A stretch of DNA of 9,978 nucleotides. Source: an uncultured bacterium. GTDB lineage: Bacteria; Bacillota; Clostridia; Christensenellales; Borkfalkiaceae. Below the pieces are notes generated by a model that saw only the letters and a list, made by a program, of their open reading frames with translations, searched no databases and was not told the DNA's origin. Within the stretch, counting starts at the first letter, position 1; the number at the start of each line of letters is the position of its first letter. Positions 1 to 6,252 of this stretch are shown piece by piece. The stretch is from NCBI GenBank assembly GCA_934871445.1, contig CAKXBD010000077.1, forward strand, positions 1 through 9,978, in the 5' to 3' direction. The translations under genes were made by a program, and so were the position numbers.

Positions 1-2
1 CC

Positions 3-992
3 CTATTCCTGAGCGGAATACTCAGCGCCTTTATAGGTGTTTTCTATCTTTGGTACTTAGAGCTTCTCAGCCCCGTTACAATCGGTCTCTATGCCGCCTT
101 GATGTTCTTCACCGTATTCCGCTGCTATTCCGACGTGGAGTTCAAGCTGAACGTCAATTTCCTGCGTTACTTTTTCTTTTATCTCGCAATTTCGGTCGGA
201 TACCTCGCGGGACTCCTCGTCTATCGGTGGACGGGACAATGGCTCACGGCAATCCTTACGGGCGAAATTCTCGGTATCCTTTATTCCGCTTTCGCAAGTA
301 AAATTTACCGCCGTCCGCTCAGGCCGTCTCAGAACTTCGGACTCGTATGCAAGAGTATCGTCCTCCTTTTCCTCTCCAATCTTTTGGAGAACCTCACCTT
401 AAATGCGGACAGACTCTTACTTTTGGCTATGGAAGGCGGCACGGCAGTGACGATTTATTATACGGCGTCTCTGTTCGGAAAAGTTGTCGCACTCCTTACA
501 GTTCCGGTCAATTCTCTCGTCATCAGTTATCTCATACGCTACGACAAAGGGCTGTCGAAAAAATTATGGACGATTTTCGTCGCCTGTGGAATAGGCGGCG
601 GGCTCGTCTGCACGGGCGGCTGTATTTTATTTTCCCACATTTTTATTCCGTTTTTATACGAAGAATTATATGAAACAGTAAAGCCCTTTCTCGTTCCCGC
701 CATTCTCAGTCAAATTTTTTATTTTGTCTCCGGCGTTCTTTTAGTGGTTTTATTGCGCTTCCGCGGCGAAAAGAAACAATTCTTCCTGAATCTGATTTAT
801 GCCGTCTCCTTCTTTGCGCTCGTTATTGCGGGAACCTATTTTTATGGTCTGGAAGGATTCGTTTGGTTCTCCCTCATCGCTAACGCCCTCCGTTTTATTA
901 TCGTCGTTATTTGGGGATTTCTCTCCTCACGCGATAAAGGCCCTGCGCCTCCTTTAACGCAGAGCCCCGAAAAGAATATAACCGTCGGATAA
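3..992 (+). CDS. Polysaccharide flippase-like multi-pass membrane protein, C-terminal part
   Basis: The frame is open from the left edge, so the N-terminus is missing; about 329 residues are visible and the gene ends with TAA. TTG (99) and ATG (102) codons occur inside, but coding continues upstream of them with the same hydrophobic character, so neither is taken as the start. The protein is a chain of roughly eight hydrophobic segments with short basic loops. The stretch NLLENLTLNADRLLLLA followed by YYTASLFGKVV resembles the central region of Wzx/RfbX-type flippases of the MOP superfamily (typically 400-500 residues, 12-14 helices), which move lipid-linked sugars across the membrane. The C-terminus is a short charged, proline-containing tail. 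It converges on the opp block and shares the terminator at 1046-1072. The flippase assignment rests on overall pattern; another MOP-type exporter is possible. Any glycan genes would lie to the left, outside the window. Confidence 0.7.
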   Translation, partial: LFLSGILSAFIGVFYLWYLELLSPVTIGLYAALMFFTVFRCYSDVEFKLNVNFLRYFFFYLAISVGYLAGLLVYRWTGQWLTAILTGEILGILYSAFASKIYRRPLRPSQNFGLVCKSIVLLFLSNLLENLTLNADRLLLLAMEGGTAVTIYYTASLFGKVVALLTVPVNSLVISYLIRYDKGLSKKLWTIFVACGIGGGLVCTGGCILFSHIFIPFLYEELYETVKPFLVPAILSQIFYFVSGVLLVVLLRFRGEKKQFFLNLIYAVSFFALVIAGTYFYGLEGFVWFSLIANALRFIIVVIWGFLSSRDKGPAPPLTQSPEKNITVG

Positions 993-1045
993 GAATATCG
1001 TCCGAATTTCTCTTTTAAGAATAATTATAAGCTGCCCATAAGGAA

Positions 1046-1072
1046 AAAGGAACCGCTTTGAGCGGTTCCTTT
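1046..1072. terminator. Bidirectional intrinsic terminator between convergent genes
   Basis: A perfect 12-bp inverted repeat (1046-1057 with 1061-1072, core GGAACCGCT) encloses a three-base loop TTG. Read on the - strand the stem is followed by TTTTTCC, a good T-tract. Read on the + strand it is followed by TTTCATTTT. It sits 54 bases after the flippase stop and 15 bases after the stop of the BofA-family gene, so it can end both convergent transcripts. Confidence 0.88.
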
Positions 1073-1086
1073 CATTTTAACAAATT

Positions 1087-1335
1087 TCAAAACAGACTGA
1101 CAATAAAAATTACGATTACGGCGGGGACTCCGAAGATACCGGTCAATATCGTCGTCAACCAATTGATCGGCATAGAAATACCGGGAATCAAATTGAGGAG
1201 ATATAAAACCACGCCACCGATCAAAGCGTTTATCAAAAGTTTCCAAATGATTTTGAAGCTGACCTTGAATAATTTCAAAACGAGCCACAAAATCAGAATA
1301 ACGCCGAGAATGATGAGAATACCTTGCCACCACAT
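1087..1335 (-). CDS. bofA: BofA-family small membrane protein (pro-sigma-K processing inhibitor family)
   Basis: The product is 82 residues and almost wholly hydrophobic, with two long membrane segments (about 4-24 and 30-50) and a third hydrophobic C-terminal stretch (60-82). In Bacillus subtilis, BofA holds the intramembrane protease SpoIVFB inactive and so delays pro-sigma-K processing in the mother cell. The match rests on length (B. subtilis BofA is 87 residues), the pattern LLNL...PINWLTT...GIFGVPAV, and Asn48, Asn58 and Thr61. These align with B. subtilis Asn48, Asn61 and Thr64, which are reported as important for inhibition; the loop between the first two is three residues shorter here. 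The ATG is preceded by AAAGGAG at an 8-base spacing. It lies 89 bases after the small membrane protein gene and just before the terminator, with no recR or other sporulation gene in view. The family call is good; the sporulation role in this organism is inferred. Confidence 0.8.
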   Translation of the reverse strand: MWWQGILIILGVILILWLVLKLFKVSFKIIWKLLINALIGGVVLYLLNLIPGISMPINWLTTILTGIFGVPAVIVIFIVSLF

Positions 1336-1424
1336 ATTTTTTACTCCTTTACCCGATTAGTTTATCCATAGAGACGGACTTTTATAACCAATTTTTTATA
1401 GGAGAAATTTCTTATGAGAAATCA

Positions 1425-1679
1425 TCAACCGAATCCGCCTCCGAGAAACATGAAGAAAAGATACAGCACACCCATAATGAGCAAAGCGACGCACAAAGGA
1501 ATTACCATCATTTTGACGGTCGTCCAATAAGTTCTCCATTTCTCCTTGAATGTCGATTGTTTTTTCGGTTCACGGGGCGGCGGAGGATTTTTCTGCCCGA
1601 TCCTCGTGACGTTCGACATATCGCTGATCGTGGAATTATCGTCGTAATAGGTGACTTTCTCTTTCTTTTTCTTAGCCAT
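1425..1679 (-). CDS. Small single-pass membrane protein coupled to oppF, function unknown
   Basis: The product is 84 residues. It begins with a lysine-rich head (MAKKKKEK), followed by a YYDDNSTISDMS motif (11-22), a proline run (32-35), a basic and aromatic segment QSTFKEKWRTYWTTVKMM (41-58), one membrane helix (about 58-79) and a glycine-rich end (GGGFG). The charge pattern predicts the N-terminus inside the cell. The frame is open nine codons further upstream, but the ATG at 1679 is preferred: it overlaps the oppF stop as TAATG, has AGGAGG four bases upstream, and is followed by the lysine-rich start. Tight coupling to oppF suggests co-production with the transporter, perhaps as an accessory or assembly subunit; this is inference. 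The YYDD/STI.DMS signature looks like a conserved family feature, but I cannot assign a named family. Confidence 0.8.
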   Translation of the reverse strand: MAKKKKEKVTYYDDNSTISDMSNVTRIGQKNPPPPREPKKQSTFKEKWRTYWTTVKMMVIPLCVALLIMGVLYLFFMFLGGGFG

Positions 1680-2797
1680 TAGTCCTCCTGCGCGTAACAA
1701 TGACAAGCGACAAAATGTCCAGGCTCATACTCCCGATAAGCGGGAGCGATATGCTTACAGACCTCCATCGCTTTGGGACAGCGCGTATGGAATTTACAGC
1801 CCATAGGGGGATTTGCGGGAGAAGGAATATCGCCCGTCAAAAGAATACGATGAACCTTCTCGTCAGGATTAGGATTGGGAACGGCGGAAAAGAGCGCATT
1901 GGTATACGGATGCAAAGGATTGTCGAAAATACTTTCCTTATTTCCGAATTCGACCATGGAGCCCAAATACATGACGCCGATTTTATCGGAAATATATTTA
2001 ACGACCGATAAATCATGCGAAATGAAAAGGTATGTGAGCTGTCTTTCCGTCTGCAATTTCTTCAACAGATTGATAATCTGCGCCTGAATAGAAACGTCGA
2101 GAGCCGAAACGGGCTCGTCGCACACGACCAACGTGGGTGCGACTACCAACGCTCTCGCGATACAGATACGCTGGCGCTGTCCGCCCGAAAACTCGTGAGG
2201 ATACCTTTCGTAATAATAGTCGCGCAATCCGCACTGCTCCATGACTTTGAGGACATATTCCTTTACTTGGGAAGGCGGAACAATATGATGCACCCTGACC
2301 GGCTCGGAAAGAATATCTCCTACGGTGCTTCTGGGCGGAAGCGAAGAATACGGATCCTGAAAGACAATCTGCATCTTCGTTCTGAGCGCCCGCATTTCCT
2401 TGGGCTTATAGCCTGCGATATTTTTTCCCTCGAAAAAAATCTGTCCCGCAGTGGGCTGATACAGCTTTAATATCGTTCTGCCCATCGTGGTCTTTCCGCA
2501 GCCGGACTCTCCCACGATACCGAGCGTCTCGCCCGGCTTTATCTTAAAGGATACGTCATCGACTGCTTTCAGGCTGGATATGGGCTTCCCCATCAAGGTC
2601 TTTTTTAAGGTAAAATATTTTTTTAAGTGTCTGACTTCCAAAATCGCTTCGGGATCGGAAGGAAGAAGAAAATCCTGTTTGCTTTTCTCTTCCCGTTCCG
2701 CCTGCTCTTTGGCGAATTCCGCAGAATCGTCATACCCCGAAAAATCTTGCGTCTCTGCCGTTTCGGGAAGGTTTTGTTTATTTTCTTGTGTTTCCAT
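1679..2797 (-). CDS. oppF: Oligopeptide ABC transporter ATP-binding protein OppF
   Basis: One of the two cytoplasmic ATPases that drive peptide import with OppD. With the start at 2797 it has 372 residues. Visible elements are an acidic N-terminal tail (1-50), Walker A GESGCGKT (96-103), Q-loop Gln147, signature SGGQRQR (204-210), Walker B ending in CDE (Glu228 catalytic), and switch His261. The C-terminal oligopeptide/dipeptide domain carries Cys334, Cys340, Cys347 and Cys365, the spacing linked to a [4Fe-4S] cluster in members of this family. An ATG at 2836 would give 385 residues but lies inside oppD. The chosen ATG has AAGGA eight bases upstream and leaves one base after the oppD stop. 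One oddity is SSLPPRSTVG (151-160), where the family usually has SLNPR: Pro154 replaces Asn. The small membrane protein gene overlaps its stop codon. Confidence 0.95.
   Translation of the reverse strand: METQENKQNLPETAETQDFSGYDDSAEFAKEQAEREEKSKQDFLLPSDPEAILEVRHLKKYFTLKKTLMGKPISSLKAVDDVSFKIKPGETLGIVGESGCGKTTMGRTILKLYQPTAGQIFFEGKNIAGYKPKEMRALRTKMQIVFQDPYSSLPPRSTVGDILSEPVRVHHIVPPSQVKEYVLKVMEQCGLRDYYYERYPHEFSGGQRQRICIARALVVAPTLVVCDEPVSALDVSIQAQIINLLKKLQTERQLTYLFISHDLSVVKYISDKIGVMYLGSMVEFGNKESIFDNPLHPYTNALFSAVPNPNPDEKVHRILLTGDIPSPANPPMGCKFHTRCPKAMEVCKHIAPAYREYEPGHFVACHCYAQED
1684..1689 (-). promoter_or_regulatory. Ribosome binding site inside the end of oppF
   Basis: On the - strand AGGAGG lies within the last oppF codons, four bases before the ATG at 1679, and the oppF stop overlaps that ATG. 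The site decides the start of the small membrane protein and implies translational coupling. The four-base spacing is slightly short. Confidence 0.7.
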
Positions 2798-2798
2798 A

Positions 2799-4166
2799 TC
2801 AATTTTCCTTCGAGCCGTACAAGTGGCATGCGACAAAGTGCGTGGGACTTATCTGCACCACTCCCGGATATTCGCCGGAGCATTTGCCGATACACTGAGA
2901 GCATCTTTCTTTGAAATAGCAGTTATTAGGCATATTGATTGGATTGGGCACGTTTCCCGGAATATTGAACAGTTTATCGTTCGACGATTTCATTGTCGGC
3001 TTCGATTTCTGCAAGCCCTGCGTATAAGGATGACAGGGATTATGGAAAATTTCGGAAGCCGTACCCTGTTCGATAATTCTTCCGGCATACATGACGACGA
3101 CATAATCCGCCATTTCGGCAATTACGCCCAAATCATGCGTAATCAAAAGAATGGATCCGTTGATTCTTCTCTTCAAATCGTTAAAGAGATCCAACACCTG
3201 CGCCTGAATGGTCACGTCGAGCGCGGTTGTCGGCTCGTCCGCAATAATCAAGCGGGGTTCGCCGGCCAAAGCCATGGCAATCATGACGCGCTGACGCATA
3301 CCGCCGGAAAGCTCGTGCGGATAGGAAGCATATACCCTATCCGGCATGGCGATTCCGACCATGTTGAGCATCTCGATAGAGCGTTTTTTCGCGAGTTCCC
3401 TCGTCGCGCCGGGAACGTGGAGCAACGTGACTTCATCGAGCTGATTTCCGATCGTAAACACGGGATTTAAGGAAGTCATCGGCTCCTGAAAGACCATGGA
3501 CATCTGTCTGCCGCGAAGTCGGTACATCTCGCGGATAGGCATTTTTGCGATATCGAAAACTTTTTCTTCCTTTTCGTATACGCCGATTCCGTTTTCGTCT
3601 TTTAACTGCTTGGGTTGCATAAAAGGCTTGCCGTCTTTGTCGAGCTTCGCATTCCCCTTTTTATCCAAAACGGGCTCCATAATAACGTTACCGTTTTCGT
3701 CCTTTTCATAAACGGGAATAAAATTTCCTCTGTCGTCGCGCTTGAAATCGATGGCCTTAAAACGAATGGAACCTTCCACGATCTGTCCCGTGGGTCCCTG
3801 TAAGAGCCGCATAATCGACATAGAAGTGACGGATTTACCGCAGCCGGATTCTCCGACGACGCCTACCGTGGAATTCAAAGGGATATTGAAATAGACGCCG
3901 TTGACGGCCTTCACGACCCCTTGATCGGTAAAAAAGTAAGAATGAAGGTTTTCCACTTCCAAAATATTATTTGGATCCTTCATTTCGGCAAGATATTCCG
4001 ATTCGGGAACTTTTCTTGTTTTTGCCTTTTCCAAGCGGCGCATTTCCTTCATATTGGCCTTGGCAATTTCCCTTACCTCTTTACCGGTGAGATAATGTTT
4101 TGAAGAAGAAGTCTTTACTTTATTTTCTTCATTATTTTCTTTTTTGAACAGCTTCAATACGCCCAT
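2799..4166 (-). CDS. oppD: Oligopeptide ABC transporter ATP-binding protein OppD with extra insertion
   Basis: The partner ATPase of OppF. It has 455 residues against the usual 320-350. Canonical elements are Walker A GESGCGKS (105-112), Q-loop Gln227 in FQEPMTSLNP, signature SGGMRQR (287-293), Walker B ending in ADE (Glu311 catalytic), and switch His344. The C-terminal domain has Cys416, Cys422, Cys429 and Cys447 with the same spacing as in OppF, plus an extra Cys425. Two additions explain the length: a basic, partly helical N-terminal tail (1-65) and an insertion at about 142-206 between Walker A and the Q-loop, made of short charged units such as YEKDENGN, LDKKGN and LKDENG. The ATG at 4166 has AGGAG six bases upstream, inside the end of oppC; the oppC stop is two bases away (TAACGATG), so translation is probably coupled. 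All catalytic residues are intact, so the protein is expected to be active. Confidence 0.95.
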   Translation of the reverse strand: MGVLKLFKKENNEENKVKTSSSKHYLTGKEVREIAKANMKEMRRLEKAKTRKVPESEYLAEMKDPNNILEVENLHSYFFTDQGVVKAVNGVYFNIPLNSTVGVVGESGCGKSVTSMSIMRLLQGPTGQIVEGSIRFKAIDFKRDDRGNFIPVYEKDENGNVIMEPVLDKKGNAKLDKDGKPFMQPKQLKDENGIGVYEKEEKVFDIAKMPIREMYRLRGRQMSMVFQEPMTSLNPVFTIGNQLDEVTLLHVPGATRELAKKRSIEMLNMVGIAMPDRVYASYPHELSGGMRQRVMIAMALAGEPRLIIADEPTTALDVTIQAQVLDLFNDLKRRINGSILLITHDLGVIAEMADYVVVMYAGRIIEQGTASEIFHNPCHPYTQGLQKSKPTMKSSNDKLFNIPGNVPNPINMPNNCYFKERCSQCIGKCSGEYPGVVQISPTHFVACHLYGSKEN

Positions 4167-4168
4167 CG

Positions 4169-5224
4169 TTATCTCCTCTGTTTAGGGTCGAGTGCGTCGC
4201 GCAGGCCGTCGCCGATAAAGTTGAAACCGAGCACGGCAATAACGATACAGACACCCGGAGGCCCCCAGACGTTGAAATTGTTTTTGAGAATATCGCTCCG
4301 TCTGGAAATGACTTCGATCATTGTTCCCCACGATGCAAACGGAACTCTGACACCAAGATTGAGGTAAGACAGCGTGGATTCGTACAGAATCATACTTCCC
4401 AAAGACAGCGTCATAGACACAAGAATCTGAGGCAGAATATTGGGCACAAGGTGCTTGAAAATTTTTCTTACCGCGGAATATCCCATCGCCTCCGCCGCGA
4501 CCATATATTCCTGCTCCCTGAGGAAAAGGATTTGTCCACGGACAAGGCGGGCCATTCCCGGCCACGAGAATAGGGATAAAATTCCCATTAGAAGGTAAAT
4601 ATAATACTTTGAATCGACGCCATTAGAATCTAACACTGTACCGATAATCAACATTAAGGGTAGCGTAGGAAGACACATCAAAATATCGCAGATACGCATG
4701 ATAATGTTATCTATCGCTCCGCCGTAATATCCCGCAATGCCGCCCATGACGATCCCCAAAAAGGAAATCAAAAATACGGCGAGAAAGCTGATGACCAACG
4801 ACAATCTTCCGCCATACATCAATCTGACGAAAATATCCATCCCCTGTTCATCCGTACCGAGAAGATGTTCGATAGAAGGAGCGGCCAAAGAGTTGATTTC
4901 TCTGCGCGTTGCAATAATCTGAACAAAATCTTCTCCTCCGTTTTCTCCTTCCACGACAAAAGAAATATAGTCGTAGGTCTGCGTTCTATCCGTTTCCGTT
5001 TCGCCCCAAGGATGATATACGACCGGGCCTAACCAACAGAACAGAAACAAGAAAATCAGCATGCACAGTCCCGCGATGGACAACTTCGAACGGAAAAACC
5101 GCCGAAGCACCATTCGCGTAGGAGAAAGCAGCTTAACATTTTTATCGAGAGGCGTCTCCCCGGCAAGTTCTTCCAACTGCTCGACTTCTTCGGGAGGCGT
5201 CTGTAAATCTTTGTTTTCTTCCAT
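4169..5224 (-). CDS. oppC: Oligopeptide ABC transporter permease OppC
   Basis: One of the two membrane channel subunits. It has 351 residues: a charged cytoplasmic N-terminus (1-45), a first helix (about 47-69), an extracellular loop, then further helices from about 143 onward. Family marks are PSIEHLLGTDEQGMDIF (116-132), the cytoplasmic EAA loop that docks on an ATPase (about 239-262, EYMVAAEAMGYS...KHLVPNI), and the C-terminal FNFIGDGLRDALDP. The first extracellular loop (about 70-120) looks longer and more polar than usual, with VVEGENGGEDF inside it, and may meet the oversized OppA; that is a guess. The ATG has AAGGAG seven bases upstream, in the 11-base gap after oppB. Confidence 0.95.
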   Translation of the reverse strand: MEENKDLQTPPEEVEQLEELAGETPLDKNVKLLSPTRMVLRRFFRSKLSIAGLCMLIFLFLFCWLGPVVYHPWGETETDRTQTYDYISFVVEGENGGEDFVQIIATRREINSLAAPSIEHLLGTDEQGMDIFVRLMYGGRLSLVISFLAVFLISFLGIVMGGIAGYYGGAIDNIIMRICDILMCLPTLPLMLIIGTVLDSNGVDSKYYIYLLMGILSLFSWPGMARLVRGQILFLREQEYMVAAEAMGYSAVRKIFKHLVPNILPQILVSMTLSLGSMILYESTLSYLNLGVRVPFASWGTMIEVISRRSDILKNNFNVWGPPGVCIVIAVLGFNFIGDGLRDALDPKQRR

Positions 5225-5235
5225 AAAACTTCTCC

Positions 5236-6231
5236 TTACGAAACGAGCTTGACGCGCGGATCGACGACCGCATACATTAAGTCAGACAATAGTACGCCGA
5301 CAACCGATAGGAAGGCAAGGAACATATTATACGTCATGATAACAGGAATATCCGCCTGCTGCATCGCGCGGAGCGCATAGCTTCCGATACCCGTCAGGTC
5401 GAATACCGATTCGGTAATCATGGATCCCGAGAACAATGCAGGAATCAGGCCCGCGAGACTGGTAACGAGCGGAATTAAGGTATTACGGAAAGCATGCTTG
5501 TAAATGACCTTTGCCTCAGGTAATCCCTTTGCCCGTGCCGTACGGATATAATCGGAATTGAGAACCTCCAACATATTGGTTCTCGTCATTCTCATACGGG
5601 AGCCGATACTTAATATCGTAACCGTAAAGATAGGCAAAAACATATGCCATAAATAATCGCCGAGTGCTTCGCCTGCGCTTCCATAGGTAATTCCCGGAGT
5701 TTTCATCCCCGACACCGGGAACCACCCCAGCTTATTGGCGAGAATGTCCTTCAACATCTGTGCGAAGAAAAAGGACGGGAGGGAAATGCCGATCAATACC
5801 AATACGGTCACTACGTAGTCGCGTATAGAATACTGATGCGTTGCCGCCGTAATACCGAGCGGAATAGCAATCAGAAATTCAAAGACCATAGAGACTGCGG
5901 CGACGAAAAAGGACGTCCCCAAACGGTCCGCATTGAAAATTTCCGACAATACGGGCCTTTGGCTGATAAAGCTGGTCCCGAAATCCAAGTGACAGATACT
6001 GCCGAGCCAATTAAAATAACCGCTGACAATGTTTCCGTCCAGACCATACGTTTTATACATCAGCTCGATGAGCTCTTCGCTGACGCCGGCGTCAGAGTTT
6101 TGCGTCAGAGCAAGAATTCTCTGCTCGACAAAGTCAGTCGGCATACAGCGAAGCAGAACATACAGAAGAAAGGAAACGCCGAGCAATATAAGAACCATAA
6201 TTCCGATTCTTTTAAGTATGTATTTCAGCAT
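5236..6231 (-). CDS. oppB: Oligopeptide ABC transporter permease OppB
   Basis: The second channel subunit, pairing with OppC. It has 331 residues, normal for the family. The N-terminal helix starts immediately (about 8-28), followed by the external loop with HLDFGTSF (81-88). Several further helices follow, with the EAA loop at about 227-250 (DYIRTARAKGLPEAKVIY onward). The C-terminus ends YAVVDPRVKLVS, typical of OppB/DppB. The start ATG has GGAG five bases upstream, in the 21-base gap after oppA. A small hairpin overlapping the oppA stop codon precedes it. No unusual insertion is visible here, unlike in OppA and OppD. Confidence 0.95.
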   Translation of the reverse strand: MLKYILKRIGIMVLILLGVSFLLYVLLRCMPTDFVEQRILALTQNSDAGVSEELIELMYKTYGLDGNIVSGYFNWLGSICHLDFGTSFISQRPVLSEIFNADRLGTSFFVAAVSMVFEFLIAIPLGITAATHQYSIRDYVVTVLVLIGISLPSFFFAQMLKDILANKLGWFPVSGMKTPGITYGSAGEALGDYLWHMFLPIFTVTILSIGSRMRMTRTNMLEVLNSDYIRTARAKGLPEAKVIYKHAFRNTLIPLVTSLAGLIPALFSGSMITESVFDLTGIGSYALRAMQQADIPVIMTYNMFLAFLSVVGVLLSDLMYAVVDPRVKLVS

Positions 6232-6252
6232 TTTAACTCCAAAGGCCGGTTA

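Noticed and set aside
1336..1424. Possible promoter for the bofA-family gene (for example TTGGTT with GATAAACTA, loosely like a sporulation sigma -10)
   Set aside because: Spacing and matches are weak for both vegetative and sporulation sigma factors, so the 89-base gap is left without a called promoter. No terminator-like hairpin with a T-tract is seen in it either.
1414..1530. Possible 38-codon + strand ORF with AGGAG nine bases before its ATG at 1414, antisense to the small membrane protein gene
   Set aside because: Most of it is the complement of a well-supported gene and its product looks like random translation. The ribosome-binding-like match alone is not enough.
2798..2836. Longer OppF starting at 2836 with 13 extra residues
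   Set aside because: That start lies inside oppD and its extra residues do not look like part of an ATPase, while the ATG at 2797 has AAGGA at an eight-base spacing.
2487..3470. Long + strand ORF of 327 codons opposite oppF and oppD
   Set aside because: It spans the antisense of two clear ATPase genes and its translation has no recognisable fold, so it is a shadow ORF.
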